This document shows, one piece after another, positions 1-7,030 of a DNA stretch of 26,295 bases. Position 1 is the stretch's first letter. Each line of letters opens with the position of its first letter. Made by a program: the position numbers and the translations under genes. This DNA is from JANXLO01 sp043762265 (GTDB lineage: Bacteria > Armatimonadota > Chthonomonadetes > Chthonomonadales > Chthonomonadaceae). The notes beneath the pieces are model-generated. The model saw nothing but the letters and a program-made list of their open reading frames with translations. It was not told where the DNA came from and searched no databases. The stretch covers positions 1 to 26,295 of the forward strand of contig JAYUMV010000210.1 of NCBI GenBank assembly GCA_043762265.1. The letters are read 5' to 3'.

Positions 1-315
1 GTTGTAGCGGGGCGGACAGGAGTGGGAAGAGGGGCAACCCGTCTTTCGTCCGTGCTTCTGGCGGGTGAGCGCCGACTTCACGGCTTCGGAGGCTTTCTGC
101 CTGGCTTGGATATGAAGATCGGAAACCAGAGCAGGGAGGGCGTCTTTGACATCACGATAGGTGAAGCGGTGCAGATTGAAGGCGTTGCCGTCTTGAAGTC
201 GCCAGCCTTCGGCGCAGACCGCATTGAAAGATGCGGTGAACTGAGCGGTGGTTTCGGCAAGAGCCTGAGCCTGCTCTGGAGTAGGTTTGAGACGCAGTCT
301 GACCGCTCGATCCAT
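1..315 (-). CDS. tnpB: TnpB-family RNA-guided nuclease / OrfB transposase, N-terminal part (runs off window)
   Basis: Reading the minus strand from an ATG at 315 gives 105 codons open to the window edge. The product begins MDRAVRLRLKPTPEQ and continues with ALAETTAQFTASFNAVCAEGW, LHRFTYRDVKDALPAL and ARQKASEAVKSAL, then a basic stretch ending CPSSHSCPPRYN. This is the pattern of the N-terminal helix-turn-helix (OrfB_N) region of TnpB proteins from IS200/IS605- and IS607-type elements; family members are RNA-guided DNA endonucleases that help retain the transposon. No tnpA is seen upstream of it (to the right), so the element could be a tnpB-only type, or tnpA could lie beyond the window. The RuvC catalytic residues, zinc finger and the omega-RNA end would lie outside the window, so activity cannot be judged. 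A TAGAAT hexamer about ten bases before the ATG could be a -10 element. Confidence 0.82.
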   Translation of the reverse strand, partial: MDRAVRLRLKPTPEQAQALAETTAQFTASFNAVCAEGWRLQDGNAFNLHRFTYRDVKDALPALVSDLHIQARQKASEAVKSALTRQKHGRKTGCPSSHSCPPRYN

Positions 316-383
316 GACAATATTCTACCATACTAAGCGGTGATTACACAAACGAAAGGAGAGAGCAAGGGGGAAAAAGGCGC

Positions 384-447
384 AACGCAAAGGCTAAAGG
401 CGGAAGGATGAACCAATCCTCCTCCTTCCGCCTTCAGCCCTTGCGTT
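384..447. repeat. 24-bp imperfect inverted repeat (long hairpin)
   Basis: Arms 384-407 and 424-447 are complementary over 24 bp with two mismatches, separated by a 16-base loop. Both mismatches are A/C on the plus strand but become G.U pairs in a minus-strand RNA, so the transcript of the minus strand would fold without a mismatch. The inner 11 bp (AAGGCGGAAGG / CCTTCCGCCTT) are exact. A further short pair (AAAGGCG near 377 with CGCCTTT near 459) could extend it across an internal loop. It sits between the tnpB 5' end and a plus-strand gene. It may be an element end, a small non-autonomous repeat, or a bidirectional terminator-like structure. Confidence 0.7.
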
Positions 448-493
448 CCTTCCCATGTCGCCTTTAGGCGATAGTCCCCTTGTAATGTTTTCT

Positions 494-1222
494 ATGGACG
501 AGATCGTTGATATCAATACGCTGTTCGGACCGATGCCATTTGCCAGCGCCGATATGACGGTGGATGCGCTGCTGACCCTGATGCAAAAACACAATGTGGG
601 GCATGCTTGCGTGCTTTCTACCCTTGGAGTGCTGCTCGACGCCACCGGCGGCAATGGCGCGACACGCGCCGCCGCCGCCGAACACCCCGCTCTATTACCG
701 GTGGCAACTTTCAATCCCACCACTTTTTTCGGGGATTCGACGCCGCTTCAAACTCTGCGGGCAGACGGCTTCCGCTTAGTACGCTTCTTTCCCCGTGAGC
801 AGAACTGGCCCATCGCTTTCGCGCCCTTCGGTTCCCTGTTGTCAGCCCTGAAACCCACTGGTATGCCGGTGATGGTCGGCGTACATGCCATGGGCGAGAT
901 CACGGCGCTACAGGAGTTTCTAGGCGACTATCCGGCTCCGGTCGTTCTCTCCGGGGTAGACTACAAGCTGCTGGCGGAGGCGATTGCGGCGTTGCGGCGT
1001 TTCGAGCACTGGCATCTCGACACGTCGCAGTTGTTGGCGCCAGGCTGTATCGCGCAGGTAGTAGCCACGGTCGGAGTGGAGCGGCTTCTCTTCGGCACCG
1101 GCGCTCCTGCCTATCCCATTGCCACGGCCCTGCACACCTTGCGCTACGCCGGTCTCTCTGAAGCAGAGAACCGTCAGATCCTTGCCGCGAATGCGCGCCG
1201 GGTTCTTTCGCTGGCAGGATAG
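494..1222 (+). CDS. Amidohydrolase-2-like TIM-barrel protein, first of a tandem pair
   Basis: This 242-residue protein resembles the compact amidohydrolase_2 (PF04909) family: a first beta-strand with EIVDINTLFG, a middle strand VMVGVHAMGE, a late strand ERLLFGTGAP and the C-terminal helix motif NRQILAANARRVL. The usual D-x-H-x-H metal motif on strand 1 reads DINTLF, so both first-strand histidines are missing; hydrolase activity is therefore doubtful and a binding or non-metal role is possible. The start at 494 puts strand 1 four residues from the N-terminus as in the downstream paralogue; ATGs at 485 and 455 are in frame alternatives, the latter close to the hairpin. There is no Shine-Dalgarno site; a TGTAAT hexamer ends seven bases before 494. 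It is followed after 43 bases by its paralogue, probably co-transcribed. The substrate is unknown. Confidence 0.72.
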   Translation: MDEIVDINTLFGPMPFASADMTVDALLTLMQKHNVGHACVLSTLGVLLDATGGNGATRAAAAEHPALLPVATFNPTTFFGDSTPLQTLRADGFRLVRFFPREQNWPIAFAPFGSLLSALKPTGMPVMVGVHAMGEITALQEFLGDYPAPVVLSGVDYKLLAEAIAALRRFEHWHLDTSQLLAPGCIAQVVATVGVERLLFGTGAPAYPIATALHTLRYAGLSEAENRQILAANARRVLSLAG

Positions 1223-1265
1223 GCAAATTGATCGTTTTCAACACCGTTCTTAGGGAGTCGCGCTC

Positions 1266-2012
1266 TTGGCAATTTTCGATATTCATGCTTCGTTAGAGGG
1301 GTATGTTCTGCCCGGTATCAACCAGAACGCGGGTCAGGTCGTACAGAGTATGCAGGCGCGGGGAATCGAGCGGACGATTCTCATGTCGGCGCGGGCCGCG
1401 CAGGCCGATCCGCTCTCCGGGAACCGTATTCTGCGCGTCATGCTCGATCAGGGGCCGGGTCTATACGGCTGCCTGGTGGCGCATCTGAATCGCGTCGATG
1501 CCTCTCTGCAGTCCATTCGCGACCTCCTCGGCAACCGGCGCTTTCTCGGTGTTCTGCTGACCTCCACGCATCCGAATGAGCCGCTGCATCCCCTGGTCGC
1601 CGACGAGACCCTCAACGCCTGCCGTCGCTATCAGAAGCCCATCTTTCTGCTGACCCCGAACGCCGCCTGCGTGGAGACCGCCCTGGAGTTGGCGAAGACC
1701 TACAGCATGCACAAGTTCATCTTTCTGGGCATGGGCGGCGCGGACTGGCGCACCGCCATCGCTGCCGCGCAGCAGTCCGTCAACATCTTCCTGGAGACTT
1801 CCGGCGCGCTGGATCGCGCGCGTATTCCGGCGGCAGTCGAAGCCATCGGCGGACATCGCGTGCTGTTCGGCAGCGGTTTTCCCCAAATCGACCCTGCTGC
1901 CGCCCTGGGCCTACTCGAAGATTCAGAACTCTCCGCGTTGGAACGCCGCCGCATCCTCCACGACAATGCCGCCAAACTCTTCAACATCGAGGAGATCGAA
2001 GAGCCTGTCTGA
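1266..2012 (+). CDS. Amidohydrolase-2-like TIM-barrel protein, second of a tandem pair
   Basis: The 248-residue product is a paralogue of the preceding gene: strand 1 reads AIFDIHASLEGY, a late strand reads HRVLFGSGFPQ, and the C-terminal helix reads ALERRRILHDNAAKLFNI, the typical amidohydrolase_2 ending (...N..R/KLF). One strand-1 histidine is retained (DIHAS) but not the second one of D-x-H-x-H. The start is a TTG at 1266, supported by AGGGAG about nine bases upstream; no ATG fits. The pair of adjacent, divergent copies suggests a heterodimer or two related steps. No signal peptide is visible, so it is probably cytoplasmic. Neighbouring genes give no pathway. Family assignment is fairly sure; function is not. 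Confidence 0.74.
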   Translation: MAIFDIHASLEGYVLPGINQNAGQVVQSMQARGIERTILMSARAAQADPLSGNRILRVMLDQGPGLYGCLVAHLNRVDASLQSIRDLLGNRRFLGVLLTSTHPNEPLHPLVADETLNACRRYQKPIFLLTPNAACVETALELAKTYSMHKFIFLGMGGADWRTAIAAAQQSVNIFLETSGALDRARIPAAVEAIGGHRVLFGSGFPQIDPAAALGLLEDSELSALERRRILHDNAAKLFNIEEIEEPV

Positions 2013-2015
2013 ACC

Positions 2016-2041
2016 CCAGGAGCTTTTCTAAAGCCTCCTGG
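2016..2041. terminator. Stem-loop between convergent genes
   Basis: CCAGGAG (2016-2022) pairs exactly with CTCCTGG (2035-2041), and the interior CTTT/AAAG can extend the stem. It lies four bases past the stop of the plus-strand gene at 2012 and about 55 bases past the stop of the minus-strand gene at 2097. There is no strong T-run on either side, so it may only be a weak or Rho-assisted terminator. A second small GC hairpin (GGGCC/GGCCC, 2064-2076) follows. Confidence 0.45.
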
Positions 2042-2096
2042 CCTTTCCGATTGTGACAAGGAAGGGCCTCCGGCCCCGACGCCCACCGCGGAAAGA

Positions 2097-2870
2097 TCAA
2101 TGAGGCACTTTGGGGCCTATGATTGGCCCAGCAGGAGACTTGAATTCTTTGTAGTTGGCGGGTGGGGTCCAGGCAAACATACTCTCCGGCACGATACCGT
2201 TCACCGTCTGTCCGCTCACCGTCTGGACCAGATTACCCGTGGGGCTTTCCATCGTTATCTTTAGCAACTGGTAGCTCTGCTTGTCGATCAACATGTTGAT
2301 TTTAATTTTTTTGGCGTTCGCGAGGTCGGTTGCCGAGCCCTTGAGTGGCAGTCTGGGCTTCAGGACGAACACCGGGCGACCATCCAACTTCGAATCGGGC
2401 AGCACTTCGAAGCCGTTTTCAAGAGTCAGCAGTGCGAAAAAATGCGACAGCATATTCTCATTGGGAATCTGTTCGCGCTGATAGAGTTTCCTGCTCGTAG
2501 AGAAGGTAAATGACGCCTTTCCATTGCAGACCATTGTCTGATCGAAACTCTGGGCCTTGCCGCTAACGTTTACCGAAGTCATGGTGTTCACGAAATATTT
2601 GTTCGGGGCCTTAAAAGCGATTTTGATGGTCACAGTCTGGCTAGCCGATTTGCCATCGGACGTCTCGCCTTTTTGGATACGAACAACCGTTCCCTGATAC
2701 GATTTCGCATAAGCGTACATGTCCGACATCCTCTTGTAAATTTCGCTTGCAGACTGTGACTGTGCTCTAAAAGGTACGAGCACGCCGACGGCCAGAAGGA
2801 TAGAAAAGTAAAGGGCTGGCTTCCCTTTCAGCGTGTCTGTCCAAGTAGCATCGATTTTCCGATCGGGCAT
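2097..2870 (-). CDS. Exported LolA/DUF2092-like protein
   Basis: The 257-residue protein has a polar N-terminus, a hydrophobic segment (ALYFSILLAVGVLVPF, about residues 19-34) and a likely signal-peptidase site near RAQSQSA. The mature part has the half-barrel pattern of LolA/LolB and DUF2092 proteins: a helix ASEIYKRMSDMYAYAKSYQGT, then strands with FKAPNKYFVNTM, MVCNGKASFTFSTSRKLYQRE, GRPVFVLKPR, KINMLIDKQSYQLLKITMES. These proteins bind lipoproteins or other lipophilic ligands in the periplasm, but no ligand can be assigned here. An AGAAAGAGA tract lies about ten bases before the ATG. The gene is visibly more AT-rich than its neighbours, as are the next two genes. It is divergent from the following plus-strand gene. 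Confidence 0.6.
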   Translation of the reverse strand: MPDRKIDATWTDTLKGKPALYFSILLAVGVLVPFRAQSQSASEIYKRMSDMYAYAKSYQGTVVRIQKGETSDGKSASQTVTIKIAFKAPNKYFVNTMTSVNVSGKAQSFDQTMVCNGKASFTFSTSRKLYQREQIPNENMLSHFFALLTLENGFEVLPDSKLDGRPVFVLKPRLPLKGSATDLANAKKIKINMLIDKQSYQLLKITMESPTGNLVQTVSGQTVNGIVPESMFAWTPPANYKEFKSPAGPIIGPKVPH

Positions 2871-3012
2871 GTGGGTTCTCTTTCTTCTCTTCGCCGTTCA
2901 GTAGTGGCGGTGATTGGTTCTGGAGTGCGTTTCATCAAAAGTATGTCACACTGTAATCTAAATATCTCTCTTGGTCAAGTCAGGGCTATGTTGCGTGAGG
3001 AGTGCTCCGTAT

Positions 3013-3513
3013 ATGAACGTTTTAAGAACAAAAAAGGGCCAGGGCACCTGCTTTTCCGGTGAGCACCCGAGCTTGCAGATCCGAAACAGAGCGGTGACGC
3101 TCGGCTTGATGCTCTGTATTGCGGCGCCGATAGGAGGGCAGGAACAGATGTTCGCCTATAGTAATGACGAGATCGTGCATCTCACTCCTGCGAGTCGTCT
3201 CTTGGATTTCAATCAGTTTCAGGCGTCGTTGGGCGCTTTCAAACCGCTTCTTCCGAGCACGGAATTTTTTTATTTTGACAATGTGTTGCTCCCTGCTAGT
3301 TCCTGGCTGGATGAAGATCCGGACACTGCGGCCAAGAGACATCTGGCGACAGCCAGCGACATTCGTCACTCAGTTCTTCCTCAGACCAATCCTCGCGGTA
3401 CCATTTCGCTCCTTCTAAAAGGCAACGGAGAGACTGCCCTGGACAGTGAGGGCGGTCAGTCCGGTTTCCGATCAAACGGCCCTGCTCTTCCCGATTCATC
3501 CATTCCAGAATAG
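3013..3513 (+). CDS. Small exported protein of unknown function
   Basis: This frame gives 166 residues from the ATG at 3013, which has GAGGAG (2997-3002) ten bases upstream; an in-frame ATG at 2971 would add 14 residues but lacks a good ribosome site. A basic stretch and hydrophobic core (RNRAVTLGLMLCIAAPIGG) followed by QEQ looks like a signal peptide, though it begins unusually far in, around residue 26, so the true start may be a later TTG or GTG (for example TTG 3073). The rest contains short hydrophobic patches (FEYFDN-like EFFYFDNVLLPASSW) and a proline/serine-rich end, with no domain I recognise. The terminator at 3564-3589 follows. It is divergent from the LolA-like gene and convergent with the PEP-CTERM gene. 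Coding status is moderately supported only. Confidence 0.45.
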   Translation: MNVLRTKKGQGTCFSGEHPSLQIRNRAVTLGLMLCIAAPIGGQEQMFAYSNDEIVHLTPASRLLDFNQFQASLGAFKPLLPSTEFFYFDNVLLPASSWLDEDPDTAAKRHLATASDIRHSVLPQTNPRGTISLLLKGNGETALDSEGGQSGFRSNGPALPDSSIPE

Positions 3514-3563
3514 GAATTGACGGGCATCGGGTTCTTGCCCTCTACTTCACAAGATGAAAAAAG

Positions 3564-3589
3564 AGGACACCCTAAGTAGAGGGTGTCCT
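3564..3589 (-). terminator. Rho-independent terminator of the PEP-CTERM gene (minus direction)
   Basis: AGGACACCC (3564-3572) and GGGTGTCCT (3581-3589) form a perfect 9-bp stem with an 8-base loop. Read on the minus strand, the stem is followed by CTTTTTTC (complement of 3556-3563), a classical U-tract. It lies about 65 bases after the stop of the minus-strand gene that ends at 3653, and can also act weakly on the plus-strand gene ending at 3513. Confidence 0.85.
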
Positions 3590-3652
3590 TTAAACGCACG
3601 AACCAGTCATACGCATGTATTCCTAGAGGGTGCATGCTGACAAACAGAGGTC

Positions 3653-4327
3653 TTACTTCCGGCGACGGCGGCGAACGAGCACCAGGCCGGTGGAAGCGCC
3701 CGCAACCAGCAGTCCCCAGGTACCAGGCTCTGGAGTGGAAGAGGTGGAGGTGGGTGTGTAGTTGTAGGTAATAATGACATTACCACTCGCGCTGGCGGAC
3801 CCACCAAAAAAGACGCCTGTGCCACCGCTACCGGAATAAACACCATCAGAGGAGGCAGCCGTTATAGTAGATGCTCCGCCGCCCGAGCCCTCGTAACTGC
3901 CGAAGTTTGAAACAGGAACGGACACACTGGCACTGGTGCTACCGGTAACTCCGGGGAAAGCACTGTCGCCAGGAGCTGCAGTACCAGAAAAGGGTCCCGC
4001 AATAAGTGAGTTTGTGACGGTTATAGAAGCCGGTCCAGTTGCCGTAATCGGAATAGTCGCCTTCGCATTTGTAAATGCTCTGGGAGTGGCGTTACCATTG
4101 TGGATATCGACTTCCGCCGTGGCGGACGTGCCCAGGAAGATCGTGACCGAATTGAGCGTTCCCAGGGTCGTGTCGAACAGGTTGAACGTGAACGGATTGC
4201 TGAACGGAACTGTCTGATTAGGAATTGTAAACGGCTGCGTGATCGTATCCGCGCTAGCCGTCTTCCCCATCACCAGTCCGGCGCCCAACAGAGCGACGCA
4301 GGCGAATTTCTTAGAGATCTTGAGCAT
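3653..4327 (-). CDS. Choice-of-anchor / PEP-CTERM exported protein
   Basis: The 224-residue protein begins MLKISKKFACVALLGAGLVMG, a signal peptide ending near KTASA. The N-terminal half (ITQPFTIPNQTVPFSNPFTF, FDTTLGTLNSVTIFL) matches what I know of the choice-of-anchor E type domain. The C-terminus has STPEPGTWGLLVAGAS, a hydrophobic helix and RRRRRK: a standard PEP-CTERM sorting signal, which is recognised by an exosortase. The middle is rich in serine, glycine and threonine, consistent with a surface or biofilm-matrix protein. The ATG at 4327 is preferred over the GTG at 4336 because AAAGG (4336-4340) is eight bases before it. No exosortase gene is in the window. A strong terminator follows. 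Confidence 0.87.
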   Translation of the reverse strand: MLKISKKFACVALLGAGLVMGKTASADTITQPFTIPNQTVPFSNPFTFNLFDTTLGTLNSVTIFLGTSATAEVDIHNGNATPRAFTNAKATIPITATGPASITVTNSLIAGPFSGTAAPGDSAFPGVTGSTSASVSVPVSNFGSYEGSGGGASTITAASSDGVYSGSGGTGVFFGGSASASGNVIITYNYTPTSTSSTPEPGTWGLLVAGASTGLVLVRRRRRK

Positions 4328-4487
4328 TGAGTACACCTTTCGAAACGAGTGATGTCGGAGAAGTGCCAGCCTTCCCGATTGTTATATATACTCCTCGCCG
4401 GTGCTAACCTGGCGGGAAACCGTGGCTGTGACATTATGCACTACTTACCTTACTGCAAGAATCGTGCCAAGTGAGCGACTCTACGTT

Positions 4488-4507
4488 AAAAAACAAGGGC
4501 ATGCTTG
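4488..4507 (-). terminator. Weak terminator-like hairpin after hisJ-like gene
   Basis: On the minus strand a small stem CAAG/CTTG with a six-base loop is followed by six T residues (complement of 4488-4493). It is about 60 bases downstream of the phosphatase stop at 4565. The stem is short, so this is tentative. The rest of 4337-4564 holds only the AT-rich upstream region of the PEP-CTERM gene (TATATATA near 4383-4390). Confidence 0.3.
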
Positions 4508-4564
4508 AAAAAAGTACGATTGCTCGGCATTGTGCCTCCTCTGGAAGGGCATCGTTTGTATTCC

Positions 4565-5506
4565 TCAAAGCGGTATCGTCTGCCGGATCAGGGCGCTGCC
4601 GATTGCGGATCCGGCTTCACGGGCAAGCGCCGTGATGTTCGGGACGCCGTAGCGGAGCAGATAGAGACGGGCTTCTTCTAACCCGGCTCCCACCTGCCTG
4701 GTATTGTGACTGTCGTCGCCAAAACAGAAAGGGACACCCATCGCCTGGGCCTGCTCGACCAGCCAGGGGGCCGGATAGGGTTCGCCCAGTCCTTTACGCC
4801 ACCCGGCGGTATTCAGGTCGAGGATACCGCTGTGAGCGCGCACCGCTTCCAATGCCTCTGTCGCCGCCTGACGAATTCGAGGCGTATCGAGTGGGAAATC
4901 TCCATACCCTGCGAGGGCGGCGTTCCTCTTGATCAGATCCAGATGCCCTACCACCTCCGGATGCAGTGCCGTGACCATCTCCGCGACCGTCTCGTAGTAG
5001 CACACAGCCAGCATCTCTGGCCCCCCCAGCGCTTCCGCTGCTTTAACCCAGTTCTGCGGCGGTCCATCGATCTGATGCTCCCGGACATAGTGCACCGAGC
5101 CGACGCAGTAGTCGAACACAGGCCGACCGTCCGGCAGTTTCCGTTCCCGATAACCGCGCACCTGCTCCACGTAGGAATCGGTCGGAATCACCTCTGCCTC
5201 GAATCCCCGCAGAACCGTCAGACGATCCGCGAACTCTTCCGCCATCGGAGTCAGAACCTCCGCGTAGCGTTCAAAATCGGCGGTGATCTTCGGTAAATCC
5301 CAGCCACGGTCACGCTCCTCCGTATAGAGGAACTTTTCCGCGCTGCGCGGCACATGCTCGCTCACACCGAAGGTATGATATCCTGCCGCAACCGCCGCCT
5401 CTAAAATCTCTCGCAGTGTTCCCTCCGCATGGTCGCAGAACTCCCCGCTATGTCCCCCATGCAACGAGACCATCCATTCTTTCGCTCTCTCTGATTCCTT
5501 GTGCAT
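4565..5506 (-). CDS. hisJ: HisJ-type PHP-domain histidinol-phosphatase
   Basis: The 313-residue protein has the ordered motifs of the PHP superfamily and specifically of HisJ-type histidinol-phosphate phosphatases: SLHGGHSGEFCDHAEG (residues 14-29, metal ligands), GVSEHVPRS, LRGFEAEVIP, DYCVGSVHYV, HPEVVGHLDLIKR, and the C-terminal FCFGDDSHNTRQVG. The family hydrolyses L-histidinol phosphate to L-histidinol, the penultimate stage of histidine synthesis, in the cytoplasm with a multi-metal centre. Length fits. The ATG at 5506 has CAGGAGAATC directly before it; Met12 (5473) is a possible shorter start. It is the last gene of a closely spaced minus-strand run, 29 bases after the DUF1501 gene, though no other his genes are present. 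Other PHP phosphoesterase activities cannot be excluded. Confidence 0.85.
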   Translation of the reverse strand: MHKESERAKEWMVSLHGGHSGEFCDHAEGTLREILEAAVAAGYHTFGVSEHVPRSAEKFLYTEERDRGWDLPKITADFERYAEVLTPMAEEFADRLTVLRGFEAEVIPTDSYVEQVRGYRERKLPDGRPVFDYCVGSVHYVREHQIDGPPQNWVKAAEALGGPEMLAVCYYETVAEMVTALHPEVVGHLDLIKRNAALAGYGDFPLDTPRIRQAATEALEAVRAHSGILDLNTAGWRKGLGEPYPAPWLVEQAQAMGVPFCFGDDSHNTRQVGAGLEEARLYLLRYGVPNITALAREAGSAIGSALIRQTIPL

Positions 5507-5535
5507 GATTCTCCTGACGATTCTCCCTTAAAGTT

Positions 5536-7002
5536 TTAGGCGAGAATGGGTTTGATGACGTCGCCGAAGACGTCGGTAAGGCGGAAGTCGCGGCCCTGAA
5601 ACCGATAGGTCAGGCGTTTGTGGTCGATGCCGAGCAGCGCGAGCATGGTGGCATGCAGGTCGTGGACGCTGACGGGGTCTTTGGTGATGTTGTAGGAGTA
5701 GTCGTCGGTCTCGCCCAGGGTCATGCCGCGTTTGATGCCGCCTCCGGTCATCCAGAGCGTGAAACAGCGAGGATGGTGATCGCGGCCGTAGTCGGTCGCT
5801 GTGAGGGCGCCCTGCGAGTAGACCGTGCGGCCGAACTCGCCGCCCCACACGACCAGCGTATCGTCCAGCAGGCCGCGCTGCTTCAGATCGGTAATCAGAG
5901 CGGTCGTCGGCTGGTCGGTGTCACGGCACTGGCCTTTGATGGCGTTGGGCAGCCCGCCATGATGGTCCCAGCCCATGTGGAACAACTGCACGCACCGTAC
6001 GCCACGCTCCGCCAGCCGCCGCGCCAGCAGACAGTTCGCCGCATACGTGCCGGGACGCTTGACATCCGGCCCATACATTTCCAGAATGTTGCTCGGCTCT
6101 TTGGACACGTCGGTCAGGTCGGGAACCGAAGCCTGCATGCGGAACGCCAACTCGTACTGCGCGATACGGGTGTCGATCTCCGGATCGCCGACGGAAGCGT
6201 GTTTGAGATGGTTGATCTGCCCCAGTTCGTCGAGCATCTCTCGCCGCGTCTCGCGATCGACGCCGTCCGGGTTGGAGAGGTAGAGCACCGGATCTCCGGC
6301 GTTGCGGAACTTCACCCCCTGATGCTGCGTGGGCACAAAGCCGCTGCCCCAGAGTCGGTCGTAGAGCGGCTGATCGTCCGGGCGCCCCGTGCCTTTCGAA
6401 GTCAGCACCACAAAAGCGGGCAGGTCGTGATTCTCGGTGCCCAGGCCGTAGGAGAGCCAGGAGCCCAGACTCGGTCGGCCCGCGAGTTGCGAACCGGTCT
6501 GAAAGAAGGTAATGGCGGGGTCGTGATTGATCGCCTCGGTATACATCGACTTGATGACGCACATCTCGTCGGCGATGGTGGCCATGTGCGGCAGGAGTTC
6601 GCTGAGCCAGAGTCCGGATTTGCCGTGCTGTGCGAACTTGAAGATCGAGGGCGCGACCGGAAAGGTGCGCTGTCCGGAGGTCATGCCCGTCAGGCGCTGA
6701 CCGTTGCGGATGGAAGCGGGCAGATCCTGGCCCCGAGAGGCGTCCAGGTTCGGCTTTGGATCGAACAGATCCATCTGCGAAGGCGCCCCGGACTGAAACA
6801 GGTAGATGACCCGCTTCGCTTTCGGCGCAAAGTGCGGAATCCCCGGTAATCCGCCGGTCGCCTGCTTCGTGCCGCTCGCTCCTGCGACCCCCTCCTGCCC
6901 CAGCAGAGCCGCCAGCGCGGCGAGCCCGATACCGGATGCCGACTGGGAGAGAAAAGTGCGGCGGTTGATCGCATCCTGCATCTGTAGAATTCGATTCGTC
7001 AT
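5536..7002 (-). CDS. DUF1501 (sulfatase-like) protein with Tat signal
   Basis: The 488-residue protein starts with a twin-arginine signal (NRRTFLSQSASGIGLAALAALL, from about residue 13) and so is probably exported folded. It contains the marks of DUF1501 proteins, which have an alkaline-phosphatase/sulfatase fold: RVIYLFQSGAPSQMDLFDPKP near residue 64, CVQLFHMGWDHHGGL, TLVVWGGEFGRTVYSQG and DYGRDHHPRCFTLWMTGGGIK, then a C-terminal ATMLALLGIDHKRLTYRFQGRDFRL. GCAAGGAAAC lies about six bases before the ATG. The gene is 28 bases downstream of the PSD1 gene. DUF1501 and PSD1 genes are characteristically paired in Planctomycetota, Verrucomicrobiota and related bacteria. Role in export, surface assembly or sulfated-glycan use has been proposed but is not established. 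Confidence 0.92.
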   Translation of the reverse strand: MTNRILQMQDAINRRTFLSQSASGIGLAALAALLGQEGVAGASGTKQATGGLPGIPHFAPKAKRVIYLFQSGAPSQMDLFDPKPNLDASRGQDLPASIRNGQRLTGMTSGQRTFPVAPSIFKFAQHGKSGLWLSELLPHMATIADEMCVIKSMYTEAINHDPAITFFQTGSQLAGRPSLGSWLSYGLGTENHDLPAFVVLTSKGTGRPDDQPLYDRLWGSGFVPTQHQGVKFRNAGDPVLYLSNPDGVDRETRREMLDELGQINHLKHASVGDPEIDTRIAQYELAFRMQASVPDLTDVSKEPSNILEMYGPDVKRPGTYAANCLLARRLAERGVRCVQLFHMGWDHHGGLPNAIKGQCRDTDQPTTALITDLKQRGLLDDTLVVWGGEFGRTVYSQGALTATDYGRDHHPRCFTLWMTGGGIKRGMTLGETDDYSYNITKDPVSVHDLHATMLALLGIDHKRLTYRFQGRDFRLTDVFGDVIKPILA

Positions 7003-7030
7003 GACAGTTTCCTTGCTCTACTCTACTCTT

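Noticed and set aside
5620..6849. Long plus-strand open frames opposite DUF1501, PSD1 and KatG
   Set aside because: They are antisense frames caused by the GC-rich codon use of the true genes. They lack domains and ribosome sites.
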